Of a stretch of 64,000 nucleotides of DNA, positions 37,554 to 45,943 are shown in pieces. Each line of letters begins with the position of its first letter. Within the stretch, counting starts at the first letter, position 1. Under the pieces are notes generated by a model. That model was given only the letters and a program-made list of their open reading frames with translations, was not told the DNA's origin and did no database searches. Source of the stretch: JAYQKL01 sp049889535 (GTDB lineage Bacteria; Pseudomonadota; Alphaproteobacteria; RS24); contig JBMHDF010000019.1 of assembly GCA_049889535.1 (NCBI GenBank), positions 9,411-73,410 of the forward strand, written 5' to 3'. A program made the position numbers and the translations under genes.

Positions 37554-38780
37554 TTAAGCAAAAAATGTGAGTGCCTTGCGCACCGCTTCAACAAAACGAT
37601 CCACTTCTGCATGCGTGTTATAACAGGCAAATGAGGCGCGCGCCGTTGCTGGCACTTGATAGCGCTGCATGAGCGGCTGGGCGCAATGATGGCCAGCTCT
37701 GACCGCCACGCCTGAGCGGTCAATCATGGTTGCTAAATCATGCGCATGAATTCCTTCTGCATTAAACGCCAAAATGCCGCCTTTGTTTTCTGAAGTGCCA
37801 AAAAGCTTAATCGTATTAATTTCAAGTATTTGTTGCGTAGCATAAGCCAGTAAATCATTTTCATGCGCGACCATATCTGCCCGACCAATATCCATCATAT
37901 AATCCAGCGCCGCGCCAAGCCCTATCGCTTCAACAATAGGCGGCGTGCCTGCCTCAAAGCGGTGGGGCGCATCGCCATAAGTGATTTTATCGGTTGTGAC
38001 TTCGCGTATCATCTCACCACCGCCGCGATAAGGACGCATTTGTGCGAGCAAATCAGTTTTGCCATACAAAACACCAATACCGCTTGGCCCATAGACTTTA
38101 TGACCCGAGAAAACATAAAAATCAGCGTCCAAATCCTGCACATCCGTCACAATGTGAACCGCGCCCTGACAACCATCAACCAAAACTGGTGCGCCGATAT
38201 TGTGAGCCGCCGCAATAATCTCTTGCATGGGTGTGATGGTGCCAAGCGCATTTGACATTTGCGTTAGCGCCACCATTTTTGTTTTCGGCGACAGCATTGC
38301 CAAATAGGCCTCAAAATCCAAAGTCCCGTCATCAGTAACCGGCACCCATTTAAGCACCGCGCCTTTTTCTTCTCGCAAATAATGCCAAGGCACAATATTT
38401 GAATGATGCTCCATAATGGACAAAATAATTTCATCACCAGGTTCAATGCGTGGCGCCAGATAGGAATAAGCAACAAGATTTATCGCATCAGTTGCTCCGG
38501 AGGTGAAAATAATATCTTCGACTTTAGGCGCGTTTAAAAATTGACGCGCCGACTCGCGGGCCGCTTCAAAATCATCCGTCGCTTTATTGGACAAATAATG
38601 CAACCCACGATGCACATTGGCATAGCCTGTTTCCAAAACAGATGTCATTTTATCAATCACCTGACGTGGTTTTTGTGCCGATGCGGCATTGTCGAGATAA
38701 ACTAGCGGCTTGCCATAAACCTCCGTCGATAGAATCGGAAAATCAGCCCGAATATTTTCAACATTATAGTGACCACTCAT
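37554..38780 (-). CDS. sufS: Cysteine desulfurase SufS (group II)
   Basis: A 408-residue PLP enzyme taking sulfur from cysteine. PLP lysine is K228 (FSGHKVYGPSG), active-site Cys is C366 (RAGHHCAQPLM), and the class II signature is clear. Its usual activator SufE or SufU is not encoded in this operon. It overlaps the sufD end by 4 bases. Confidence 0.95.
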   Translation of the reverse strand: MSGHYNVENIRADFPILSTEVYGKPLVYLDNAASAQKPRQVIDKMTSVLETGYANVHRGLHYLSNKATDDFEAARESARQFLNAPKVEDIIFTSGATDAINLVAYSYLAPRIEPGDEIILSIMEHHSNIVPWHYLREEKGAVLKWVPVTDDGTLDFEAYLAMLSPKTKMVALTQMSNALGTITPMQEIIAAAHNIGAPVLVDGCQGAVHIVTDVQDLDADFYVFSGHKVYGPSGIGVLYGKTDLLAQMRPYRGGGEMIREVTTDKITYGDAPHRFEAGTPPIVEAIGLGAALDYMMDIGRADMVAHENDLLAYATQQILEINTIKLFGTSENKGGILAFNAEGIHAHDLATMIDRSGVAVRAGHHCAQPLMQRYQVPATARASFACYNTHAEVDRFVEAVRKALTFFA

Positions 38781-40024
38781 GACAGGCTCCCCGCGGCGCT
38801 ATCAAACCCAACAGCGCGAAGCTTTTGAGCAATCAGGTTTTTTAAACTCATCACAATCATCTCATCATCCAAACGCTCAATAATTTCAGACAAAAAACCA
38901 TCAATCAGCAAAAGCCGCGCCTGGTCGAGTGTTAGACCACGACTGCGCAAGAAAAATAATGCATCGCGATCAATTTCACCAATCGCAGAACCATGCGCAC
39001 AAGCGACATCGTCAGCGTAAATTTCCAGTTCAGGCTTGGCGTTCATTTCAGCTTTTTCAGACAACATCAGCGCATCTGATTTTTGAAGTGCATTCACGCG
39101 TTGCGCGTCTTTAGCAACAATTACTTTACCTTGAAAAACGCCTCTGGCTTGATCACATAAAACCGTTCGCGCCACTGTTTCGCTTTGCGTATCTGCATGT
39201 AAATGTTCAAGACAGGTCGTCATATCCACATGTTGTGTATGCGCCCCAATCACCGCACTGGCAATATGCGCTTCGGCATTGGCTTCGCATAATTTAAGAT
39301 TTGTTTCATGGCGCACGAGGCTGCCGCTCAGCGCCAAACAAATAGATTTATAGTGCGCCGCTTGAGCCAGCGTAACGCGGTTTTGCACCACGCCCAATTG
39401 GTCCTCATCAGCACAATGGGTCTTAACCAGATTTAACGTCGCGCCTGCCGAAATTTGCGTATCCATCACGACATGGTTAAGGCCTGAACCAATATGCGTT
39501 TCTAAAAGCGTTAACCGCGCGTTCGGCGCAAGATTTAAAACAACTCGACCATAGGCGGCCTGCTCACTTTTTGTGCCAGCCCAAACAATCTCAAGCGGGC
39601 GCGCAACTTCACCGGCCACACTCAAATGAATACCATCAATAAAATATGCGGTATTGGCAGCCAAAAACCCGTCCGCCTCAAAACCTTGCAATGCAGTCAA
39701 ATCACTTGCTTCGTCCAATCGAGATAAGGTGATGCCAGCCGCCATTAATTCTGACTTTATGGTTTCAAATGAGCTTTGCTGGGTTTGCAAAACACCGTCC
39801 ATAAACACAAGGCGCAACGGATTAGCCGGTGCAAAAAACGCAGAAGGTACATCTATCTCTGCCTTATCGGCATTCGCAACTGTCGGCATGGGCAAACCCT
39901 GCGGCAGGAATTTTTGCAAATCCGTATAATGCCAGCGTTCCAAATGGCGCTTGGGCAAACCAAGCTCCCCCGCATGCTGACGGGCGCTTTCTTTAATAGC
40001 AGCAAGCGTTTGAGCATCAGCCAT
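38777..40024 (-). CDS. sufD: Fe-S cluster assembly protein SufD
   Basis: A 415-residue scaffold component that pairs with SufB in the SufBC2D complex. The beta-helix core contains VFMDGVLQ and the C-terminal segment CAHGSAIGEIDRDALFFLRSRGL is diagnostic. The ATG at 40024 overlaps the sufC stop by 8 bases, with GGAGG about 9 bases upstream inside sufC; an open frame extends 11 codons further upstream but lacks such a site. Confidence 0.93.
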   Translation of the reverse strand: MADAQTLAAIKESARQHAGELGLPKRHLERWHYTDLQKFLPQGLPMPTVANADKAEIDVPSAFFAPANPLRLVFMDGVLQTQQSSFETIKSELMAAGITLSRLDEASDLTALQGFEADGFLAANTAYFIDGIHLSVAGEVARPLEIVWAGTKSEQAAYGRVVLNLAPNARLTLLETHIGSGLNHVVMDTQISAGATLNLVKTHCADEDQLGVVQNRVTLAQAAHYKSICLALSGSLVRHETNLKLCEANAEAHIASAVIGAHTQHVDMTTCLEHLHADTQSETVARTVLCDQARGVFQGKVIVAKDAQRVNALQKSDALMLSEKAEMNAKPELEIYADDVACAHGSAIGEIDRDALFFLRSRGLTLDQARLLLIDGFLSEIIERLDDEMIVMSLKNLIAQKLRAVGFDSAAGSLS

Positions 40025-40802
40025 GCGCCACAACCTCCGATTGTGTTTGCGTATCACCTAAATAATCTGCATAGCCTTTGTTTTCTAATTCAAGCGCCAA
40101 TTCTGGTCCGCCGGTTTTGACAATTTTGCCCTTCACCATCACATGTACAATATCGGGCTTAATATAATCCAATAGTCTTTGGTAATGGGTGATAACCAAC
40201 ATACCGCGCTGATCATTGCGCAGCGCATTCACGCCTTCAGCAACGGTTTTAAGCGCATCAATATCCAAGCCTGAATCGGTCTCATCTAAAATCGCCATTG
40301 CGGGTTCAAGCGCTGACATTTGCAAAATCTCATTGCGTTTTTTCTCACCACCTGAAAACCCAACATTAAGCGGGCGGCGTAGCATCTCGTCTTTCATGCC
40401 CAGCGCGCTGGCTTTTTCTCGGATAAAACGCAAAAACTGCGCGGCGTCCATTTCTTCTTCACCGCGCGCACGCCGCAAGGCATTCACCGATGTTTTTAAA
40501 AAAGTTGTGTTATTCACGCCAGGTATTTCAAGCGGATATTGAAACGCCAAAAACAGCCCCAAGGCGGCACGCTCTTCTGGCTCTAACTCTAAAATAGTTT
40601 GGCCATTTAAACGCACATCACCCTTTGTGGCCTGATAATTTTCACGCCCAGCCAGCACATAAGACAAGGTTGATTTGCCCGACCCATTTGGCCCCATAAT
40701 CGCATGCACTTCACCAGGCTTAATTGACAGGCTCAGCCCGTTAAGAATCTGTGTGCCGTCTATCTCGGCATGCAAATTGTCAATTTCTAATAACGCACTC
40801 AT
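40017..40802 (-). CDS. sufC: Fe-S cluster assembly ATPase SufC
   Basis: A 261-residue ABC-type ATPase. Walker A is GPNGSGKSTL, the signature is FSGGEKKRNEI and Walker B is AILDETDSGLD. It energises the SufBC2D scaffold. Both junctions overlap, with sufB by 4 bases and sufD by 8 bases. Confidence 0.97.
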   Translation of the reverse strand: MSALLEIDNLHAEIDGTQILNGLSLSIKPGEVHAIMGPNGSGKSTLSYVLAGRENYQATKGDVRLNGQTILELEPEERAALGLFLAFQYPLEIPGVNNTTFLKTSVNALRRARGEEEMDAAQFLRFIREKASALGMKDEMLRRPLNVGFSGGEKKRNEILQMSALEPAMAILDETDSGLDIDALKTVAEGVNALRNDQRGMLVITHYQRLLDYIKPDIVHVMVKGKIVKTGGPELALELENKGYADYLGDTQTQSEVVAHG

Positions 40803-42283
40803 CCAACACTTCCTTCGAGTGAAATACCAACCAGCTTTTGCGCTTCCACCGCAAATTCCATTGGTAAATGTTGTAAAACATCACGGCAAAACCCGTTGAC
40901 AATCAAGGCAACTGACTCCTCCGCATCTAACCCTCTTTGCCGGCAATAAAACATTTGATCCTCACTAATTTTTGAGGTGGTTGCTTCATGCTCCATCACG
41001 GCTGATGGGTTCTTAACATCAATATATGGCACCGTATGCGCCGCGCATTTATCGCCAATCAGCAGGCTGTCACATTGGGTGAAATTGCGCGCCCCTTTAG
41101 CTTTTTGATGCACACTCACCTGCCCCCGATAAGCATTTGAAGACCGACCGGCAGAAATTCCTTTAGAGATGATGCGGCTCGACGAATTTTCGCCCAAGTG
41201 AATCATTTTTGTGCCGCTATCCACCTGCTGCAAATTATTAGAAATCGCGATGGAGTAAAACTCACCCACAGTATCTTTACCGCGCAAAATACAGCTTGGG
41301 TATTTCCAAGTAACAGCAGAGCCTGTTTCAACTTGGGTCCATGAAATTTTTGAACGCGCCTCGCGACAATCACCGCGCTTGGTCACAAAATTATAAATAC
41401 CCCCCACCCCGTTTTCATCGCCCGGATACCAGTTCTGCACTGTGGAATATTTAATTTCAGCATCTTCCAATGCTACCAGCTCAACAACAGCAGCATGCAA
41501 TTGGTTTTCGTCACGCATCGGTGCGGTGCAGCCTTCAAGATAGCTCACATATGACCCTTTATCTGCTATCAATAATGTGCGCTCAAACTGGCCTGTATTG
41601 GCTTCATTTATTCGGAAATAAGTTGATAATTCCATCGGGCAACGCACGCCGGGCGGTATGTAAACAAATGACCCGTCCGAAAACACTGCTGAATTTAGAG
41701 CGGCAAAATAATTATCCGATTTTGGCACAACCGAGCCAAGATATTTTTTAACCAGCTCTGGATGCTCCTTCACAGCTTCTGAAAACGAGCAGAAAATCAC
41801 ACCTGCTTTGGCCAATTCTTCGCGGAAAGTCGTTCCAACCGAAACGCTATCAAACACCGCATCAACCGCCACACGGTTTTTAACGCCAGCTAAAAGCTCT
41901 TGCTCTTGCAGAGGAATACCTAACTTTTCATATGTTTTCAAAAGCTCAGGATCAACATCATCAAGCGTTTCAGGGCGGTCTTCCATACTTTTAGGCGCAG
42001 CATAATAATATAAATCCTGATAATCGATTTGTGGATAATCGACATGCGCCCATTCAGGTTCCTGCATGGTTTGCCAGCGCTCAAACGCATCAAGCCGCCA
42101 TTCTAGCAACCATGCTGGCTCATCTTTTTTGGCAGAAATAAAACGAATAATATCTTCATTCAGGCCTTTGGGGGCTTTTTCACTCTCAATATCGGTTGTA
42201 AACCCATATTTGTAGTTTTCACCTGCAAGGCTTTTGACCTGCTCAACAGTTTCTTGTTCAATTGTATCTTTTGCTTCACTCAT
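40799..42283 (-). CDS. sufB: Fe-S cluster assembly scaffold SufB
   Basis: A 494-residue scaffold subunit. Typical blocks are YGFTTDIESEKAPKGL, VPKSDNYFAALNSAVFSDGSFVYIPPGVRCP, and the C-terminal SKISEDQMFYCRQRG; C-rich NFTQCDSLLIGDKCAAHT is also present. It lies 22 bases downstream of the NifS-like gene. Confidence 0.97.
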   Translation of the reverse strand: MSEAKDTIEQETVEQVKSLAGENYKYGFTTDIESEKAPKGLNEDIIRFISAKKDEPAWLLEWRLDAFERWQTMQEPEWAHVDYPQIDYQDLYYYAAPKSMEDRPETLDDVDPELLKTYEKLGIPLQEQELLAGVKNRVAVDAVFDSVSVGTTFREELAKAGVIFCSFSEAVKEHPELVKKYLGSVVPKSDNYFAALNSAVFSDGSFVYIPPGVRCPMELSTYFRINEANTGQFERTLLIADKGSYVSYLEGCTAPMRDENQLHAAVVELVALEDAEIKYSTVQNWYPGDENGVGGIYNFVTKRGDCREARSKISWTQVETGSAVTWKYPSCILRGKDTVGEFYSIAISNNLQQVDSGTKMIHLGENSSSRIISKGISAGRSSNAYRGQVSVHQKAKGARNFTQCDSLLIGDKCAAHTVPYIDVKNPSAVMEHEATTSKISEDQMFYCRQRGLDAEESVALIVNGFCRDVLQHLPMEFAVEAQKLVGISLEGSVG

Positions 42284-42305
42284 TTTTCATTCCACCATAT
42301 GCCGA

Positions 42306-43436
42306 CTATACGGGCATTTTTTCACCTGCTATTTTTGCAAAAGCTTGCACAAATTTTTCACCATCACGCGCGCCACTCTGCCAGCCAAGACTGCACCGAA
42401 TAGCACCTTGAGATAAATAGGGGGCAATCTGCATGGCATCAAGCACATGACTGCGCGACACCTTGCCACTGGAACATGCCGCGCCCGAGCTTACCGCAAC
42501 CCCATTTAAATCAAGCGCGATTACCATAGTTTCTGCATTTTTATGCGGCAGAGCAAAACAACTTGTATTGGGCAGGCGCGCAGCTTGGTCGCCAAAAAAA
42601 ACAATTTCAGGAAACATTTCCCGCAAAGCTTTCTCCATTTCATCGCGCTGCGCGCTTAGTGATGCGTTTTGGGTTAACTCTTGCGCGGCTGCTTGCGCCG
42701 CCACCCCAAACCCAACAATACCAGCAAGGTTTTCGGTTCCTGCCCGACGGCGTAATTCCTGCCCACCTCCGCGCAATAGTTCTTGCGGCACAATATGCGG
42801 CGCCGCTATTAACGCACCAACTCCTGCAGGCCCGCCAATCTTGTGCGCGGATAGGCTTAACAAATCGATATTTTGTCGCCACATATGAAGCGAGATTTTG
42901 CCAGCCGCCTGCACCCCATCGCAAAAAAAGACAGAACCATGCGCCCGAACTTTTTCACCAATTTCAGCAATAGGCTGTATCACACCGGTTTCATTATTTG
43001 CCGCCATCACCGCCACAAGAGCGGGCGTTGGGTCTGCAAGCAATGTGTCAAGTGCTTGCATATCTATCTGGCCATCAGGCTTAACCGCAATATAATCAAT
43101 CGGCAAATCTCTGGCTTGCGCGGGGGCCAATACGGCGGCATGTTCAATCGCGCTCACAAGAATGCGTTGAATATCACCAGCTGGCGCTTGTTTGGTTTGC
43201 ATCGCCAAATTACAGGCTTCAGTGCCACCACTGGTAAATACCAGACCCGCCATATCGCCGCCTACCAAATCACACACTTGCTGGCGCGCGGTCTCAATCA
43301 AGCTGCGGGCCTTTCGACCTTCCTGATGAATTGACGAGGCATTGCCGCCCACAAATAGGGCTTGATTCATCGCCTCCACAACTTCTGCGCGTATTGGGGC
43401 GGTCGCATTGTAATCCAGAAACAGGCGCGTACTCAT
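42306..43436 (-). CDS. Cysteine desulfurase, IscS/NifS (group I) family
   Basis: A 376-residue class V aminotransferase-fold enzyme. PLP lysine is K199 (SLSAHKIGGPAG); the catalytic cysteine is C321 in SSGAACSSGKVSRSH, in the extended loop of group I enzymes. This is a second desulfurase in the SUF operon besides SufS. It overlaps iscR by 4 bases. IscU and HscAB are not present here, so its acceptor may be SufB or a tRNA-thiolation partner. Confidence 0.93.
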   Translation of the reverse strand: MSTRLFLDYNATAPIRAEVVEAMNQALFVGGNASSIHQEGRKARSLIETARQQVCDLVGGDMAGLVFTSGGTEACNLAMQTKQAPAGDIQRILVSAIEHAAVLAPAQARDLPIDYIAVKPDGQIDMQALDTLLADPTPALVAVMAANNETGVIQPIAEIGEKVRAHGSVFFCDGVQAAGKISLHMWRQNIDLLSLSAHKIGGPAGVGALIAAPHIVPQELLRGGGQELRRRAGTENLAGIVGFGVAAQAAAQELTQNASLSAQRDEMEKALREMFPEIVFFGDQAARLPNTSCFALPHKNAETMVIALDLNGVAVSSGAACSSGKVSRSHVLDAMQIAPYLSQGAIRCSLGWQSGARDGEKFVQAFAKIAGEKMPV

Positions 43437-43966
43437 GATATGCCCTCCCCAAACGCGTCCCCTTTTATCGAAGGCGTGTTTGCGTCCAAATTGATGGGGC
43501 CAGTAAGTGTCACTTTGCCGCCAATCACATCAGCTAAAGAGACGCGGTTTAAGAAGCTATAAATCTGGCTTTCCAGCTCTGCCCACAAATCATGAGTGAG
43601 GCAGCGTGCATTTTTGGATAAACATACATTGGTGCCAGCGCAGCGTGTGACCTCAACTTGTTCGTCTACACTGCTGATAATATCGCCAATAAATGTCAGA
43701 TTGGCAGGCTTCGCGAGCTTATACCCGCCTTTTGGCCCACGCACGCTCTGCACCAATCCCGCTTTTCTGAGATCCTGAAAAATCTGCTCCAAATAAGGCA
43801 ATGGGATTTCCTGACGGGTTGAAACAGCCGCGAGCGAAACAGGTGGCACCAGCATAGGCACAACAGGGCTTAGCCCCACCGCAGCAGATGTGTCGGCGTC
43901 TATTTGTTGTTTCGCAATGTCAGCCATCGCCATAACGGCATATCGGCCACGTGTAGAAATCTTCAT
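43433..43966 (-). CDS. iscR: Rrf2-family Fe-S regulator IscR
   Basis: A 177-residue winged-helix regulator that likely controls the whole SUF operon as its first gene. Cluster ligands are C109, C115 and C122, with H125 in CLTHDLW, matching E. coli Cys92/98/104 and His107 except that the second gap is one residue longer. The recognition helix region is YLEQIFQDLRKAGLVQSVRGPKGGY. Between the first helix and this region are about 17 extra residues (Pro/Val-rich, around 26-46) absent in E. coli IscR. Confidence 0.93.
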   Translation of the reverse strand: MKISTRGRYAVMAMADIAKQQIDADTSAAVGLSPVVPMLVPPVSLAAVSTRQEIPLPYLEQIFQDLRKAGLVQSVRGPKGGYKLAKPANLTFIGDIISSVDEQVEVTRCAGTNVCLSKNARCLTHDLWAELESQIYSFLNRVSLADVIGGKVTLTGPINLDANTPSIKGDAFGEGIS

Positions 43967-44056
43967 AAACCTTTGTTCCTAATAGGGTTTTTTAAAAAAA
44001 CTTGCATCGACCCCCCTATTATGTGCTAAAAGACGCCGATAGTTTTTTACACTAGG

Positions 44057-44085
44057 GATATAGTAATCCTGACCAAAATAGTCAA
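44057..44085 (-). promoter_or_regulatory. Sigma-70 promoter for iscR-suf operon
   Basis: On the minus strand TTGACT (44085-44080) is separated by 17 bases from TATATC (44062-44057). The predicted start is near 44050, about 84 bases before the iscR ATG. The -35 lies inside the IscR-type palindrome. Confidence 0.75.
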
Positions 44086-44090
44086 GAATA
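44065..44090. promoter_or_regulatory. Candidate IscR type-1 operator
   Basis: The imperfect palindrome CCTGACCAAAATAGTCAAG (44068-44086) has GAC (44071-44073) and GTC (44081-44083) half-sites with an A/T-rich centre and ends in AATA, resembling the E. coli type-1 consensus ATASYYGACTRWWWYAGTCRRSTAT. It covers the iscR -35 box, so holo-IscR would repress its own operon; it could also act on the hydrolase gene. Confidence 0.65.
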
Positions 44091-44098
44091 GATTTTCA

Positions 44099-44129
44099 CC
44101 CCGAAACCATCTTATTTTCGGGGTTTTTT
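44099..44129 (+). terminator. Intrinsic terminator in the leader of the hydrolase gene
   Basis: CCCCGAAA (44099-44106) pairs perfectly with TTTCGGGG (44116-44123) around a 9-base loop, followed by six T residues on the plus strand. The reverse complement lacks a T run, so it works rightwards only. It is 18 bases upstream of the hydrolase ATG, with no plus-strand gene before it. Confidence 0.75.
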
Positions 44130-44147
44130 AAAAAATGAGGGGAAAAA

Positions 44148-44810
44148 ATGCCAGAAATTATCTTTAACGGCCCAGAAGGGCGTCTTGAGGGCCGTTTTGT
44201 GCAGCAAAAAGGCGAAAAAGGCACACCCATCGCCATGATTTTACATCCCCTCCCTCAATTGGGTGGCAATATGAACAATCCGGTCACCTATCAACTCTAC
44301 CAAACATTTTTAGATCGCGGGTTTACGGTTTTGCGGTTTAACTTTCGCGGCGTTGGGCGTTCGCAAGGGAGTTTTGATCACGGTATAGGCGAACTATCAG
44401 ATGCCGCCACCGCACTTGATTGGTTGCAAAGTTTCAACCCAGACGCCCGCCAATGCTGGATTGCAGGCTATTCTTTCGGCGCCTGGATTGGCATGCAATT
44501 ATTGATGCGCCGCCCAGAGATTTCAGGGTTTATTTCTGTCTCACCGCCGGCCAATTTATATGATTTTTCTTTTCTCGCACCCTGCCCGGCCTCTGGCCTG
44601 ATTACACATGGCGATGAAGATAAAATTGTGCCGCAAGATGATATTGAAAAAATGGTTGAGCGTTTACAAGCGCAAAAAGGTATTGATATTCAATATGATA
44701 ATATTAAAGGCGCCAATCATTTTTATGATGACCAAATAGACAGACTGAACAAATCCGTTAATGATTATCTTGATGTACGCTTAAGCGCTGAAAATCAGGA
44801 AGGCGCGTAA
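44148..44810 (+). CDS. Alpha/beta hydrolase (COG2945-like)
   Basis: A 220-residue serine hydrolase. The nucleophile elbow is GYSFG with S109; the putative acid is in THGDEDKIVP and the His in GANHFYDD. HPLPQLGGNMNNPV and FNFRGVGRSQGSFDHG place it in the COG2945 group of small alpha/beta hydrolases with unknown substrates. GAGGGG lies 6 bases before the ATG. It overlaps the anmK 3' end by 16 bases on the opposite strand. Confidence 0.9.
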   Translation: MPEIIFNGPEGRLEGRFVQQKGEKGTPIAMILHPLPQLGGNMNNPVTYQLYQTFLDRGFTVLRFNFRGVGRSQGSFDHGIGELSDAATALDWLQSFNPDARQCWIAGYSFGAWIGMQLLMRRPEISGFISVSPPANLYDFSFLAPCPASGLITHGDEDKIVPQDDIEKMVERLQAQKGIDIQYDNIKGANHFYDDQIDRLNKSVNDYLDVRLSAENQEGA

Positions 44811-45904
44811 AGCTTGCCGCCAGTGGTTGGCGCGTGACACCCAGTTGTCTCAGGCAGGCTCAATGGCAAACCCAGAAGGCTGCGCACAGCCAACCATGCA
44901 AAAGCTTGCGCCTCCAACTCATCGCCAGGCCAGCCCAAGGCCTCTGCTGATATTACAGGCGCGTCAACGGCTTCTGAAATCGCGTCCATCAGCGTCTTAT
45001 TATGACGCCCCCCGCCACAAATTATCCAATTTTTAGGCGGCTCAGAGAAATAAGGCATCGCACAAGCAACCGCGAGAGCGGTAAAGGCTGTGAGTGTCGC
45101 CGCGCCATCTTGAACACTTAAAGCCGCGCAGGCTTGAGATGAAAAACCATATCGGTCAAGCGACTTGGGGGGTGATTTTAAAAAATAATCATCACTCAGG
45201 AGTTGCTGTAAAACAAGCGGGTCCACTGCACCGCTTGCGGCAAGTGCGCCGTCTTTATCAAAATTTTTTCCAGTTTTTTGTTGAACCCAATCATCTATCA
45301 AAGCATTTCCGGGCCCCGTATCAAAACCAAGCACAACACCTTGTGAGCCAAGAAAAGTGACATTTGCAACGCCGCCAATATTTAAAATCGCAACCGGCAA
45401 ATCGATACCAAGCTGAGCCGCAAGCGAAGCATGATATAATGGCGCAAGTGGCGCGCCTTGCCCGCCCGCCTGCATATCGGCCAAGCGAAAATCGGCAATT
45501 GTTTTAATTTTCAACGCATCAGCAAGAGCTTGCGCATCACCTATCTGAACTGTGCGGTTTTCATCGGGCGCATGTAAAACGGTTTGCCCATGAAACCCGA
45601 TAAGGTCAATCTGCGCAGGTTCTAACCGATATTTTTCCATGAAATGAAACAGCGCCTGAATATGCGCATGCGTCACAACCTCTTCGGCCTTTTTCACCAT
45701 ATCGGGCATTGGCGCGCCCTTTGGCCAGTCTGCGGCCTCTGCGAGGGATTGCGTCAAAATTTGCCGCGCCTCTTCATTATATGGGAAAGTCTGAAAGGGG
45801 CCAAAACTAATCGCATTTTTTCCATTTGTTTCCAAAATAGCGACATCAACACCATCTAAAGAAGTGCCGCTCATTAACCCGATTGAAAGAAATTTTTTTT
45901 CCAT
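44795..45904 (-). CDS. anmK: Anhydro-N-acetylmuramic acid kinase
   Basis: A 369-residue sugar kinase that phosphorylates and opens anhydro-MurNAc during peptidoglycan recycling. Family motifs are GLMSGTSLDGVDVAI near the N-terminus, GFHGQTVLH, NIGGVANVT, and CGGGRHNKTLM. I use the ATG at 45904 (MEKKFLSIG); upstream in-frame Mets would add nine residues. It is divergent from tyrS with only 39 bases between start codons. Confidence 0.95.
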   Translation of the reverse strand: MEKKFLSIGLMSGTSLDGVDVAILETNGKNAISFGPFQTFPYNEEARQILTQSLAEAADWPKGAPMPDMVKKAEEVVTHAHIQALFHFMEKYRLEPAQIDLIGFHGQTVLHAPDENRTVQIGDAQALADALKIKTIADFRLADMQAGGQGAPLAPLYHASLAAQLGIDLPVAILNIGGVANVTFLGSQGVVLGFDTGPGNALIDDWVQQKTGKNFDKDGALAASGAVDPLVLQQLLSDDYFLKSPPKSLDRYGFSSQACAALSVQDGAATLTAFTALAVACAMPYFSEPPKNWIICGGGRHNKTLMDAISEAVDAPVISAEALGWPGDELEAQAFAWLAVRSLLGLPLSLPETTGCHAPTTGGKLYAPS

Positions 45905-45943
45905 ATATTGACCTCGCGTCATTCTTGGCATAACCCTGCCTGT

